From contig NC_056523.1 in the NCBI RefSeq assembly GCF_019175285.1, forward strand, positions 186,695,894-186,759,893: a DNA stretch of 64,000 nt, read 5' to 3'. The translations under genes and the position numbers were made by a program. The notes under the pieces are model-generated. The model was not told where the DNA came from and did no database searches. It worked only from the letters and a program-made list of their open reading frames with translations. This document shows, piece after piece, positions 10,100 through 22,153 of this stretch (position 1 is the stretch's first letter; every line of letters begins with the position of its first letter). The stretch comes from Sceloporus undulatus (lineage: Eukaryota > Chordata > Lepidosauria > Squamata > Phrynosomatidae).

Positions 10100-11035
10100 C
10101 TATTTCCTTTGTCTCTCTATAATCCTCTTCATTGCTCCCACCACATCCTCATTCCTCAGGCTGTAGATGAAAGGGTTGAGCATAGGGATGACCATGGTGT
10201 AGATGACTGCCACAACCTGGTCCTTTGCAGCACTGTAGGTTGAGGAGGGCCGGATGTAGACAGCAATCACACTGCCATAGAACAAAGATACTGCCCCCAA
10301 GTGAGAGCCACATGTTGAGAAGGCCTTGCGCTTCCCAGCAGCTGAAGGTATCTTCAAGATGGCCACCAGGATGAGTATATATGAGGTCATAATAAAAAGG
10401 AAAGGTCCCATAATAATTAAAGAGCCCTCAGTGAAGGCCAGGAGCTCATTGGGTTGAGTTGAGGAGCAAGAGAGGCGCAACAGGGGCTGGATATCACAAA
10501 AGAAGTGTGGAACCTCCCTGGAGGCACAAAAGGAGAGCTGGGCCATCAGGAGTGTGTGGACCAGTGAGTGGAAATGAGCCAGGATCCAAGAGCCCATAAC
10601 CAGTAGGAGGCAATGCTTGTGACTCATGAGGGCAGAATAGCGCAGTGGGTGGCAGATGGCTACATAGCGGTCATATGCCATGGAGGCAAGGAGGAAGCTG
10701 TCTGTGATGCCAAAGGCCACAAAGAAATACATTTGGGTGAGGCAGCCCCAGTAGGTGATAGATTTTGTGTGTGACAGTATGTTCTCCAGAGCTTTGGGCA
10801 CAGTGGTAGAAACAAACCCAATATCTGCCAAGGAAAGGTGGCTGAGAAAGAAGTACATGGGGGTATGGAGGAGTCGGGAATCAGTTCGAATGAGGAGGAT
10901 GATCATCAAGTTTCCCAGCAGGGTGAGCAGATAGATGAACATGAAGAGGACGAAGAGAATCCCCTGATTTCCTGTTTTGGTAGACAATCCGAGGAGGACA
11001 AATCCAGATGTTCTGGTTTGGTTCACATTGTCCAT
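10100..11035 (-). CDS. Olfactory receptor, class II, OR1-like
   Basis: Complete 311-residue odorant receptor, a seven-helix G-protein-coupled receptor expected in the cilia membrane of olfactory neurons, where it would signal through G-olf. Visible marks are an N-glycosylation site NQT at residues 5-7, GN in helix 1 (41-42), LHTPMYFFLSHLS (56-68), C98 for the helix 3 to loop 2 disulphide, and MAYDRYVAIC at 119-128. There are further extracellular-loop cysteines at C170, C180 and C190, then KAFSTCGSHL (237-246) and PMLNPFIY (284-291). The length is typical and there is no signal peptide. The ATG is chosen because the next upstream feature is a strong splice acceptor 17 bases before it. The LHTPMYFFLSHLSLAD pattern is OR1-like, but the exact subfamily needs a tree. 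Odorant unknown. Confidence 0.96.
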   Translation of the reverse strand: MDNVNQTRTSGFVLLGLSTKTGNQGILFVLFMFIYLLTLLGNLMIILLIRTDSRLLHTPMYFFLSHLSLADIGFVSTTVPKALENILSHTKSITYWGCLTQMYFFVAFGITDSFLLASMAYDRYVAICHPLRYSALMSHKHCLLLVMGSWILAHFHSLVHTLLMAQLSFCASREVPHFFCDIQPLLRLSCSSTQPNELLAFTEGSLIIMGPFLFIMTSYILILVAILKIPSAAGKRKAFSTCGSHLGAVSLFYGSVIAVYIRPSSTYSAAKDQVVAVIYTMVIPMLNPFIYSLRNEDVVGAMKRIIERQRK

Positions 11036-11052
11036 GTGTCATTTAGAAACAC

Positions 11053-11075
11053 CTGTGGGGAAGAGAATGTAAGTC
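11053..11075 (-). promoter_or_regulatory. Probable splice acceptor of the OR coding exon
   Basis: On the minus strand 'attctcttccccacag' precedes the ATG of the receptor at 10100-11035 by 17 bases. OR genes usually have a non-coding 5' exon spliced to an intronless coding exon. The upstream exon was not found. Confidence 0.65.
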
Positions 11076-12570
11076 ATCAGATGGGCAGGAAGAACATGAC
11101 ACTGCCTGATTTCTTAGAAACTTCAGAAATGATGACAAGATTGGCTTCTATCCTAGGCTTAGTCCTGACTAGGGTACATCTATTGAATCAGTTGCATTTA
11201 CTTTTATGTCAACTCACCACTGAACAATTGATTCAACAGTTGAATTGAATTGAAATATAAAATAATGGGTCTGACTCCCATAACAAAGACAAGAGGAATA
11301 GAAAAGGCATGTAAACAGATGCATGAGAGGGGCGGGTTGGCTTTTTTTAATATAAAATATGTCTGACTTTACAACAGATGGCCTGATATGAAACAGGAAG
11401 GAGATGGTGTTGATGTCTTCACCACTCCTCCCCCCCCCCCCCCAATGATTCCTTTAGCAACAGAATTTCAAGACCAAAAATCAGGATTTTCTGAAGTTAA
11501 AAAAGAGCAAGCTTTGTCTACTTTCTGTTCAGGTTAATGACGCGTTAATGCTCATTAACCTTTACGTCATGTGAAAATCACAGAAGTCCACTTTCTGTCC
11601 AGGTTAACCCCTGACATCATCTGAAAATCTAATTTAAATAACTTAAAGTGATCTGTTCAAAAGGCCTCATTTTCACTTTCTGTTTCTTTGGTTACCTTTC
11701 TTGTGATGTATGTGTTTGCATTGAGGCATGGTGGCATAAGGACCCTTTCCAGCCTTGCGAATTTCTGTTTTTTGTTTCAGTGGTTGAGCTGGTCAGCGGA
11801 ATATGGAGTGTGTAGTTTTGTTGTTGTTTTAAAGTAAACTTTCTAAGTTTTAATTTCAAGAACATGGTTCTTTCTCTGGTAATGACAATACAAGAGAAAT
11901 GAGAAGTAGTCTCTTTTGAGCCTCTTGCTATCCAGCAGCTGCTCTGATGGACTGAGTAGAAGAGGGAGGGAAAGCCTACCCCTGGCCCAAATCAGGTTTG
12001 CTTTCTCTATTAATACCATAAAAAAGATAAATGTGTCTTCTGACAACCTCAACAAAGCAGCAATAAAAGGAGCCAATCTTTGTTGCTCTTTTTTGCACCA
12101 TGGAAAGGCCAGATGGGGGCTGCGGGATGTAGTTGCCATGGGGCCCTGATCCGGCACTGAATGTAGCTGTCTGTACAGCCCGGCACTTAACGAGAGCTAC
12201 AACTCAAGCAAACAAGCATTCGAAGATATCAGAGCTTGGATAAGATACTTTTTTGCACTATAACTCCCAGAAGACCCCATCCAGCATGACTGGTATTTTC
12301 AAGCCCTGAGTGGACCAGACATTACAAGCACAGTCCTTTTGCCAAAGCCTCCACAGAAAATGACCTCATTGACAGTTTTCTTCAAATAATGGCTGGGTAA
12401 GCAGGATAGTGAACCTAACACAAGCCTGCCCAATGAACCGCAACACAGACCCATTCATGTGAGTGCATCTTAACACTGATCCATCCAAGGGTAGTGGGTT
12501 TTCCTTCTATTGGCAGGGCTTAAAGTAGCTCTTGGCTCAAAAAGTTAATAAACCAAAAGCAAAGCCTACG
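11076..12570. other. Intergenic sequence with no supported gene
   Basis: Contains a C-run at about 11431-11443 and two imperfect copies of an 'actttctgt.caggttaa' segment (11520 and 11590) ending in 'gaaaat'. Otherwise nothing is recognised. Open frames on both strands at 11843-12157 are unrelated to known proteins. Confidence 0.5.
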
Positions 12571-12574
12571 CTGG

Positions 12575-12815
12575 AGCCAGCTTAGGGTAGTGATTTGAGT
12601 ACTGGACTATGACTCTGGAGGCCAGGTTTCAAATACTAGTTTGGCGATGGAAACTCACTGGATGACTGTGGGCAAGACATATTCTCTCAGTTTTAGAGGA
12701 AGGCAAAGGCAAACCCCCTTAGAACAAATCTAGCCAAGAAGAACCCATGGGAAATTCAATTTAAAATCACCATTACTTGGAAACTACTTGAAGGTACACA
12801 ATGATAACAAAGCTG
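12575..12815 (+). mobile_element. tRNA-derived SINE, squamate type, degraded
   Basis: Has the sequence order of this SINE family: 'gagtactggactatgactctggag', a 'ggaaactcactgga' segment, 'gaaggcaaaggcaaacccc', 'tgaaggtacacaatgataac'. The A-box end is weak. Plus orientation. Confidence 0.8.
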
Positions 12816-13319
12816 ACGCTGCCAATCAGTATTATTGGATGAGACCAAATCCCTGATATTACTTTATTAATTAAAAGATCTCCCAGCATATAACATCAAA
12901 TCACAGGGCAAAATACACATAAAATCAATTATGAATAAATTTATTCTCCTTCTCCCATAATAGTAATAATATTAGAACCTATCCAAAGAAACCAGTTGGC
13001 TGTATTTTCTGGACACAAAAAAGAAACCATGTGTACACACAACGTACTGGGAGACAGTTTGTGATATCAATGCAATGCCAATGAACAGAGCAGTATGCTT
13101 GCAAATATCAGTTGTACAGGTGAAAAGTGTAGAGGCCTTCCTGCTTGCTTTTTGGGGTGTCTTGCAAGCCTATAGCAAGACTGGAAACAAGCTTTTTGAA
13201 GCAGCAGGATTCTACTTCAGTGGTTCAGAACTGCTGTGGTTTTGACCATTTACATTATGTTAAAATCAGTTAGGAATTAATATAATAATCTAAAAGAGAC
13301 CCAAAGGCAACTTAAACTA

Positions 13320-13440
13320 ATGAAAGCCTCATGGATAATGAGGTGTAACTCTGAGCCTAGGGTGAAGGACCTTTGCCCCTCCAGATGTTTTTGATAATAA
13401 CTCTATTTAACAACACCCAACATGACCTATGATAAGGGAT
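13320..13440. repeat. hAT-type repeat fragment
   Basis: Contains 'cccctccagatgtttttgat' and 'aacacccaacatgacc', resembling the amniote repeat built around 'ctccagatgttgttggac'. Low-identity fragment. Confidence 0.35.
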
Positions 13441-13471
13441 TGTGAAATTTATGGAGGAATAAATCTTCTCC

Positions 13472-13615
13472 TGAGAGCCAGTGTGGTGTAGTGGTTTGAG
13501 CATTGGACTGTGACTTTGGAGACCAGGGTCCAATTCCCAGCTTGGTCATGGAAACCCACTGGACAACCTTCAACAAGTCATACGCTCTCAGCCTCAAAAG
13601 AAACTTGCCAAGATT
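13472..13615 (+). mobile_element. tRNA-derived SINE, 5' part
   Basis: Starts 'gagagccagtgtggtgtag' (pol III A-box region) and continues through 'ggtccaattcccagc' (B-box region) and 'ggaaacccactgga'. The 3' tail is missing. Confidence 0.85.
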
Positions 13616-15200
13616 CCCCACCCTTAGTACAGACCTTCTGATCAGTTCTGAATATAATGAAGTTGTATTCCACTTCTGTATGCCTCTACATGATATTCAG
13701 AACTAAGCCTTTCCATCCCAACTTGTCACGTTACCCACTACATACCTCAAATGGAGATGGTTCCTTTGCTCTTTCAGTCTAAGCAGATAACATTTTTCAT
13801 CCATATGTGAAGAGGAGGAGCAGACTGGATCATGTCTGAGAGCTAGGGAAGAAAGTGGATGTCTCTAAGTACCAACAGGACAAATATCCATAGCTCTGGA
13901 GAGACTAAAGGGGAAGAAGTATGGAAAGTAGACTTGGTGTGAGTGTTAATTTCACACCCTGATATCTACTATTTCCTTGCCCATCAAAATTGTTATGAGT
14001 GGCTTAGGGTAGTCTAAAAGATGAACAGATTGCATAGGCTCAGCAGAACAGAACTGGGAAGTTGAGTCTGTAAAAGAGACTGAGAAAGTGAGAACAGTGG
14101 AAAGATAAAGAAATGTGAAAGAAATGGATGGCTGGAGGTAATAAGACTTTGTGTTCTGGACTGCAACAAAGCAAGAAAGACTATAATTTGGTGAATGTCC
14201 CTCCTCACTATGGTATGGTAGACAGAAATACAATAATAAAAATTATCTCTCTGGAGCTTACCTGTCCCTTGGGCTAATGGAAAGATACCACAGGGATTCT
14301 AATACACTCAACAGCTCCAGAATGTTGCATGGGAGTTCATTACATTTGCACTAGCACTGCTTTGTTAGCCATGGCAGGTTTGCTTTGGGGAAATCAGGAA
14401 AAAGGGGCCAGGTATTTTTTTCTTTAGGTCATATATTTCTTAGCTCAAATATTGTCATGAATTACATAAAGCTGCATAGACCAAGTCTCATTTTGGGAAA
14501 GAAAAGTGAGGTTCAATTCAAATCAGTGGTGCCTGGTGGCTCCGAGTCAGTGAATCCATTCTCAGTTTTGGCTAGCTTTCTGCAGGAGCTTTCCAAGGTT
14601 CTTGTTGGGTAATTCAAGTTACTAATGTCTTGAATCTACATATGCATAGGAAGCCTACATCCTGACTAATCAATGAATAGATCAGGAAAAAGAAAACTTT
14701 CATCTCATCATCTTTCTGATGTGGTAGGATGAGATGGCAACCCAACAGGGAGAGAAGAATTTCTTGGTGTGAGAGTAAGAGCCCATGAACAGTTCATCTT
14801 ACAGTCGCCATAAGTTGGAAATGACTTGGAGGCACAATAGCCTTCCAAAGGAAGTGGCCTGAATCACATGGTTTGTTAGCTGGGCTACAAAAGGTATTTT
14901 ACAGTGCTAGTAATATGCAAATGGGAGGTTTTAAATGAGGGAAGGTAGCAGAGATTGACATGTAGGTAATGCAATGCTATCTAAAAATCCCACTTGCTCT
15001 AAATAGCAAAGGGAGGGGGAAGAGAGAATGCTGAAATTTTCCAACGGTTCTGAACCTATTTAGGGCTTGGGTTCAGCAGCATGGGGAGCTCATTTAACTC
15101 CTAAATTAAAACCTGGAATTCATTCACTGCCTCATTGAAATAGAAGCCACCATTTGCCACTGAACCACCTGAACGAATGACTGACTGACACAATTTTTAA
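13616..15200. other. Intergenic sequence, little recognised
   Basis: Holds a 3' SINE fragment at about 14800-14850 ('cgccataagttggaaatgac' followed by a 'ttggaggcac' end). No gene is supported. Open frames of up to 93 codons at 13952-14233 overlap each other in different frames and look like chance. Confidence 0.5.
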
Positions 15201-15204
15201 AATC

Positions 15205-15325
15205 TGAGGTGGGAATATGCAGCCCTCCAGATGTTGGAGGACTGCAAATAGCATTCTTCACCATTGGCTATCCTGGCTAAGGAAGCTGAGTCCAACTGCA
15301 TCTTGAGGGCTGCATGATCCCCTGC
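15205..15325. repeat. hAT-type palindromic repeat fragment
   Basis: 'gcagccctccagatgttgga' at the left and 'catcttgagggctgcatg' at the right are imperfect inverted ends of one small element. Confidence 0.5.
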
Positions 15326-15349
15326 CCAAGTTATAATTTACTTAGTCTT

Positions 15350-15485
15350 GTAGTTGTTGTCATGTGCCTTCAAGTCATATCTGACTTATGGAAACCCTAT
15401 GACAATTCTATCATGGGGTTTTCTGGGGCTGAGAGAATGTGACTGGTCCAAGGCCACTCAGAAGGTTTCCAAGGGGGAAATGATG
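15350..15485 (-). mobile_element. tRNA-derived SINE, 3' part
   Basis: Minus-strand copy: 'tagttgttgtcatgtgcctt' followed by the shared 3' region. The tRNA head is missing. Confidence 0.75.
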
Positions 15486-15606
15486 TGGATTCTTCCATAC
15501 GTTCAAGCCCAATAGAATATTACTAGGCAAGGTGAGGAACAGAGAAAGAGCCACAGGGGAAATCTCCAATTGAAGAAGCTAGACAGATCAGTCGAGAGGA
15601 ACTCAG

Positions 15607-15822
15607 GCTGTATCCGCACTGCAGAAATAATGCAGTTTGACACAGCTTTACTATCATGGCTCCATCCTATGGAAACCTGTGATTTGTAATTTGTTGTGGC
15701 ACCAGAGCTCTCTGATAGAGAGGGCTAAACAAAACTGCAAACCCCAGAATTCCATAGCACTGAACCATGGCAATCAAACAGGTGACAAACTGCATTAATT
15801 CTTTAGTGCAGATGCAGCCACA
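15607..15822. mobile_element. Palindromic MITE, 'GCAGAAATAATGCAGTTTG' family, subfamily A
   Basis: A 215-bp foldback element. The left arm 'actgcagaaataatgcag' is mirrored by the right arm near 15790-15815, and the arms pair over most of their length. No coding capacity. Related copies are at 21061, 23381, 47986, 58293 and 61724. Confidence 0.85.
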
Positions 15823-16479
15823 GGTGGCTTTGTTTGGTTCTTCCAGCCACCATCATTTTTAAAATGGGTGAGGAGGTTTGTGACTAATGGCTGGGAACTC
15901 TCCAAGGTGCTGATGTTGAAATGGAAAGAGGAGAGCAAGCAATTTGAGACCGAATTATTACCTGGCTTCTGCGTATTGTGAGCTGCTATTTTGCATGCCA
16001 GAGGAGCTGACTGTTACTGAAGTTTCATATGTTACTGGTTCTGTTTGTCCTTGCACCAATAAAATGCCATTCAGAGAAGAGGTGTCTTGTGCCTCTAGAA
16101 GGCAGTGGAGATTTCAGTTTTAGAGCTATCCAAGATGCTAAGAAAGTGATCCTCAGACAGATTCACATCCCTCCTCTGACCTGGAAGCCACCAGATACTA
16201 ATGTTCCTTAGCCTGGGTCTTGGATTCACACACACACACCTCCCCAGGTTAGATCCGTACCAAAACTCAGCACTCACATTTTGGAATGACCAATAACCTC
16301 TGAGTTTGCATTTGCAACCATCTCAGCTGAATTATCACATAGGGTTATATAACATAAATCTCCACATGCACTGTTATGTAATGACTGCAGGATGCAATCC
16401 TTCTGTTAAATGGCAATGCACTGATTGTGGAATGCAACCCCTGCAATAAATGGTTGTGTCCAGAAAAACCCAGAGAAGT

Positions 16480-16640
16480 TAAGACAAGCAGCCACCCAAA
16501 AGGAAGGTATTTTTGCCATACATCAAAGGAGTCACAGACAGAATAGGCAAAGTGGTGAGGAAGCATAACCTGCAGAATGTCAGGAAGAAACGTTTCTGGA
16601 ACATGGCCACATAGCCTGAAAAACCCACAAAAAACTATAG
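16480..16640 (+). mobile_element. Penelope-like retroelement (Neptune-type) 3' fragment
   Basis: The plus strand reads RKVFLPYIKGVTDRIGKVVR, which fits the segment after the reverse transcriptase of Penelope-like elements of the Neptune type. It then runs directly into the 'gaacatggccacatagcctg' 3' end also seen at 38950-39040. The GIY-YIG endonuclease is absent, and an internal deletion joins the coding part to the tail. Confidence 0.65.
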
Positions 16641-18490
16641 TAATAAACTCATGTTTCATAGACAGTAGCACTAAACTAATATTTCATAGACTTCAGCAAA
16701 GATTTCAATTGTAGAGATTGTACCTGGTATAACTGTAAAACTATCACTATCACTATATAGCTTCCTAACTAGTTAATTAGTTAAACTACTTATAACTAGT
16801 TCTTTGCCTGTTCAAATATAGCTAAATAACGTCCAAAAAGCCAACTTGGATTTTGCTTTTTTCAACGAGGAACCGTTCTTTTTATTTTTGCCTTCATGGT
16901 TTTTTTTAGAATTGGCTCTAGAGTGAAGCTATACAGTGGAGTACCTAGTTTTCACTACTTATGAGTAATTCCAGTAGTTAATAACCATTTTAAATAGTTA
17001 AGTAACTATAGTTATATAGATTTGTAACTATAGTTATGTAAAGTAACTTTTGTTAAGTAGTTATTCAAATAGTTACAAGTAATTATTACAGTTAGGTAAC
17101 TTTCGTTATAAGTAGTTTGATATTTTTACATACTTCAAGGTCTGCTTTTTCTAAACTGTGAATGCTTATATCCTCGGTTAGGAAGTAGGAATAAAATGGA
17201 AAAAATAAACCTATAACTATATTATAGTGATACTAACAATGGTAATTACCTGTAACTAATTAAATAACTACTTAACAATAGTTGTGTAATTACATAACTA
17301 TAGTTACTGAACAACATAACTATCATATTTAACTACTTAATAATGAGTAACTCATTAATAGTTACAACTAGTTACTTGACTGCATAGCTATTCACTCTAG
17401 ATCTAATTCTAAAATAAAACAACATCCGTTCCCTCATTTCTCTTGTATAAATCTTCTGCATAAATCTTCTGTGTATTGCCTCTTTTTATTTCTTCCTTTC
17501 CCTGTATTTCCTGTATTATGTATTACAACTGTAACTTCATTATTCTTAATGTTTCCCAGCATGTCACTTAAATTTTGGTGCTGGCTTTAGACTGAACAAA
17601 CTGGATGATGCAAATGTGGTTTTGGGGGACTGTAAGTATAAAAATGAAAATCAGAAGGGATTGCACGCTTGGAATCTACTGGACTTCAAGGTTTGCTTTT
17701 ACAAAACCGTGGATGCTGATATCCTAGATTAAGAAGTAGGGAAAAAAAGGGAAAAATAAACCTAAAACTACAGTGCGCCCGCGTCATATGTGGGCATGCT
17801 ATACACGGCTTCCAGCATACGCATGTATGCACATAGCGCACGTTTTGTGGTGTGCCACGTGCACACTGTGCAAACAAGTTTGAGTTTATGCGGTATTTCC
17901 TTTATGCAGCAGGGAACGGATCCCCCAAGTAAGGGAAGGGCCAACTGTATAGTATAGTAATATAAAAAATACCAAACTATTTATAGCTAAAGTTACCTAA
18001 CTGTAGTAACTCCTTGTAACTATTTATATAACTACTTAACAAAGTTACCTAATTACATAACTATAGTTACTGAACAACATAATTATAGTTATTTAACTAC
18101 TTTAAATAGTTAATTAACTACTACTAGAATTACTCATAAGTAGTTACAACTAATTACTTAATTGTATAACTATAGTTACTTCACTCTAGATGCAATTCTA
18201 AAAAAACATGAATTCAAAAATAAAAAGAATGGTCCCTTGTTGAAAAAGGCAAAATACAAGTTGGCTTTTTGGAAGTATGTAACATATACCAAACTACTTA
18301 TAACCAAAGTTACCTAACTGTAGTAATTACTTGTAACTATTTGAATAACTAACTATTTGAATAACTAACTTTTAACAAAAGTTACTTAACTACATAACTA
18401 TAGTTATTTAACTATTGGAATTACTCATAAGTAGTTATAATTAGTTACTCAACTGAATAGCTATAGTTACTTCACTCTATATCTACCCTA
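16641..18490. repeat. Second TAACTA array, with arms in opposite orientation
   Basis: 16641-17130 repeats the leader ('catgtttcatagacagtag') and cassette ('ccaacttggattttgc') of the array at 1.8-3.7 kb in the same orientation. 17230-17420 and 17950-18490 hold the same material in reverse complement ('aaaataaaaagaatggtccc', 'attactcataagtagttac'). The whole is therefore roughly a large inverted repeat. A 90-bp segment ('gaatgcttatatcctcggtt') at about 17140-17220 recurs directly at 17690-17766. The family is unidentified and no protein is encoded. Confidence 0.65.
17771..17947 (+). mobile_element. pogo-type MITE with TA target duplication
   Basis: Starts CAGTGCGCCCGCG and ends GGGCCAACTG, flanked by TA on both sides (17769-17770, 17948-17949). 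It is CG-rich compared with the AT-rich array it sits in. About 177 bp, non-coding. Confidence 0.7.
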
Positions 18491-19960
18491 GGTTTAACAC
18501 CTACAACCCCAAACACCCTCCCTTCCCCCAACCACATTAACAACATGTAGCAACAAATAGCATGGCCGTTTGCTGCCATCTAGTGGTATTTCACCACCTG
18601 CCATCCTGTGTCCACCAGCTCCTTCCACTGCTCAGTTGCTGGCTGTGTGAGGACATTTATCTCCAACTTTAGGTTTGTTGTGATTGTGATGATTGCTGCA
18701 CTCAGAAAAAGGGAGGGAAGTTATAGTGCGTTATGGAAAGGAAGTAAAAATGAAAGGAGGAATGAAATGCCAACAGGTTCTGTTGCTGACCACGAGGAAC
18801 ACTAATCAAAATTGGCCAGAATCATTTATCACAGTCTACATTGTGTAACATTACATATACTTAGCTGCATAACAGGGGCACTGAGTTACTCTGTTAGCCA
18901 ATTGTGAAGATGTGTCACAGGACACTGGAAAAACTGTCCTAATGTGAATCATACTCAACAGATCTGCATCAGCGCTCCCTAGATCAGATTCCCTTACTCT
19001 GGCCTTCCAGGTGTTTTGGACTTTGGCTCCCAGAATCCCAGAACATTGCTCAAGGAATTAGTCCCACTGTGCATAAGTCCTGTTGCATTTCAGCCACTTT
19101 GCCAACTTCTCCATGTAGTATCCTTCTCCCACTTTCCTCCCTTGTTCTCAGTTTACTTCAGTTGCTACAAACTTGAGACCAAAATGCAGAAGTAGTTTGC
19201 ACTCAGTTAACTTAGTGGGGGGCAGAAGAGAGAAAGGGTGGACTATTGCCCTTCCCAGTAGGAAAATGCAAGCTGTCGTGGCCTCTCCCAGAGGCATCAC
19301 TAGGATTGGTGTCAACCCAGTGGAGTAACTCATGATGTCATCACCACAGTTGCCTTGCACACCCCAGCAAGGACAGTGGTCCCAGAGGCGTAGAAGAGGA
19401 TGCTGAGGAAGAGAGGCCAGCATCCTTGACTCTGACAGGGAGGTGGACTGGGATGCCCAACATTTCAGTCTACTAGCCTTGTTTGCATCTCCCAAAGTGG
19501 TCCAGGCACCTTTCAGCAAAGAGAGTGGCCTCCAGGAATTCATCACGGCATGCTGATGATGCCCTAGCCTCTTCTAGGTTACCTCCTGGTCATCTTTCAG
19601 TCTCTGGGAGGCCCAGTCTATCCATGGAGAGATGCAGAAGTACACACCAGAAGGCAATCCCTTCCCACAAGTGCACCAGGAGACACTCCCTTCTGAGATG
19701 TCACCCAGTTTGGTCCATATCCCCTGCACCCCCCAATAGAAATGACCCTGGCCTCTGCTAGCTTCTGTGTTCTTCCTCACTAATAATTATGGCCATCTTG
19801 ACCATGTTCTGATATTGTGAAACATTAGAAGGTATGGAAAGATCAGCTTTATATTCGTCGAAATTGAGAGAGAGAGAGAGATGTGTGGTTAGTGGCTGCA
19901 CTAGGAACTGCACTTAGATGTCCTTTTGAAAACTGGAGGCTCCTGCCCAATTGTTTTTAC
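18491..19960. other. Intergenic sequence with no supported gene
   Basis: Contains a 'ttccaggtgttttggacttt' hAT-type fragment near 19005-19075 and a GC-richer stretch at 19200-19780 with open frames on both strands (132 and 92 codons). No domains are recognised in it. A GA-rich tract lies at about 19869-19881. Confidence 0.45.
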
Positions 19961-19967
19961 ACTAGCA

Positions 19968-20180
19968 GCCAGCATGGCGTACTGGTTTGAGCACTGGACT
20001 ATGACTCTGGAGATCAGGGTTAGATTTCCCATTCACCATAAAACTCACTTACTTCCAGCCTCAGCAAATCTCTGAACAAATCTTGCCAAGAAAACCTTAA
20101 GATAGGTTTGTCTTAGGGTCACCACAAGTCAGAAACTACTTGAAGGTGCACTACAACAACAATAACAACAACAAACAGTG
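19968..20180 (+). mobile_element. tRNA-derived SINE, near full length
   Basis: Runs from 'gccagcatggcgtactggtt' through 'gactctggagatcagggtta' to a tail 'cttgaaggtgcactacaac' with AAC repeats. The 3' end resembles the tail of the RTE-like LINE at 46.3 kb. Confidence 0.85.
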
Positions 20181-20456
20181 TAAGTTCTGCTGAGTACGAA
20201 GGACAAGGACATTGCTCTGTGAGGAGCAACTCCCATAAGACATCAGTAGTATGAAAGGAAATAGAAACAGAGTTACAGATCTAGGTTACAAAAACTCTAG
20301 ATTACAAATCCATAACTGCCAGCCTATGGAGAAACTACAAAAGTGACCAGAAAGAGGAGATAAAGCAATACTTAAAAGTGGGTACTAACTAATAAAACAG
20401 TTTAAATATAGCCTCAGTATTACAGATAATGTAGAAACTCTTGCCAGTGTCTATCA

Positions 20457-20674
20457 TCCAAAACACACTGCAGAAACAACCCAGTTTGAGACCGCTTTAA
20501 CTGCCCTGGCTCAATGCTAGGAAATTCTGGGAAGTGTAGTTTTGTGAGACAGTAAGCCTTCTATGTCAAAGCCCTGTGGTATCACAATAAATTACAGTTC
20601 CCAGAATTTCCTAGCACTGAGCTAGGGCAGTTAAAGTGGTCTCAAACTATATTATTTCTGCAGTGGGTTTTGGA
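20457..20674. mobile_element. Palindromic MITE, subfamily B
   Basis: Terminal inverted repeats TCCAAAACACACTGCAGAAA and, at the right end, the matching 'tttctgcagtgggttttgga'. The arms are complementary over most of the 218 bp. Same subfamily as 31832-32050 and 58842-59062. Confidence 0.88.
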
Positions 20675-21060
20675 CCTATATGGAGTAAGTGGTGTCAAAG
20701 TGAAGAGCTTGATTTTTCTGGAAATTTGGAAGGCGGGGCACCAGTATAAAAGGTATCAAATTGTCAGTTGTGTTCCCTAGTGTATTAATTTTCCTATGAA
20801 ATGAGAGATTTGGATCTTTGGTCTCAGAGACAAACTAAATATATTAGTTGGAGATCCATGGTCATAGCCTTTCATTAGGAAAACTGACAGTTTTGCCTTC
20901 AGAAAAATTGGTGGGATTCTTCTGGAAAGTAATATGTTATCCAAACCAGACATCCCTTCAGCTCCAATCTGCCATTGGACTCTTTCTAGCATGCCTGGTT
21001 AGTACTCTTCCTTAGTGGAGGTAAAAAAGAGAAGGCCTAAATGCACAAGCAAGAGAGAGG

Positions 21061-21253
21061 GTGCATCTACACTGTAGAAATAATGCAGTTTGTCACCACT
21101 TTGACTGCTATGGTTCCATCCTGCAGAATCCTGGGAACTGTATTACTCTTTGGGAGAGAAGGCTAAAGACCTCACGAAACTACAGGATTCCATAAGATGG
21201 AGCTACAGCACTTAAAGTGGTGTCAAACTGCATTATTTCTACAGTGTAAATGC
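21061..21253. mobile_element. Palindromic MITE, subfamily A
   Basis: Left end GGTGCATCTACACTGTAGAA, right end 'ttctacagtgtaaatgcacc'. The arms are inverted copies over most of the length. The flanks carry similar 'agaga' sequence, compatible with a short target duplication. Confidence 0.88.
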
Positions 21254-21805
21254 ACCCAGAGATCCTTGACAAGGGAGTTTATCAGACTCAAGTTTTGGAC
21301 CCTGCAATTGCACTAAGGAAGTGTAAAGAACGTTGCGAAATTACTGTTTCGCGTGATGTCTTACCACATTGGTTTCTTTTCTGTCATTCCCCCGTAACAT
21401 TATGTTAGCGCTACAATTGCGTGAAAGTTGCGATTTGCGTGATGTGAAACCATGCATAGCGGAACTGTCTACTACACCAGCGCGTTCCTTTTGTCTTTCA
21501 CATTTCGCATCAACATATTTGTGCATGCCCTTTGGAGGCTTTGGTGGCATCCTGACCTTTGTGCTTCCGGGGGAGCGAGGGGGTTCCCCCCCATCTCTAG
21601 GGTCCTATTTAGCGGAGGGGAGGGGGAGAAGGAAAGAGCCAAAGGAAAAAGGGGAATCTGGATGCAACAGGTGACAGAAGGCAAAAGGGCAAATCAGGTG
21701 GCTTTTGGACTGCAAATGCAGTATTTCTTTCTCCCCCCCCCCTTTATTTTTATTATTAAATATATACAAAATGAGCGCAAATTTTGTTGTGTTTTTTGCT
21801 GAGGA

Positions 21806-21807
<2 letters not shown>

Positions 21808-21838
<31 letters not shown>
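21808..21838. repeat. (TG)n microsatellite
   Basis: About 15 TG units inside the 2.1-kb inverted-repeat element. Confidence 0.95.
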
Positions 21839-21841
<3 letters not shown>

Positions 21842-22105
21842 TTGCCCTTTGCAACAGTATCCTTTTGCTGGAAGTCAGCTAATAAAAGTGAAAGGGAACA
21901 ATAATAGGGCACTTTTTTCCTTGGAGAATCCATGCTAAAATGCGAATGTTACAATCGAATGTTACATTTGTTGCTTTTGTCAATTAGGCAGTTGGCAAAA
22001 CGATACATGCTTTTGCAAGGAATTCAGAGACAGCTCTGAATTGCTTTTAAAAGTCATAAAATAATGCATGACAATCGCATCCTTTTCTGGCATTTACGGT
22101 GATGA

Positions 22106-22106
22106 A

Positions 22107-22153
<47 letters not shown>

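Noticed and set aside
19148-19780. Overlapping open frames on both strands in a GC-richer stretch
   Set aside because: No domain on either strand. The length is explained by fewer AT-rich stop codons.
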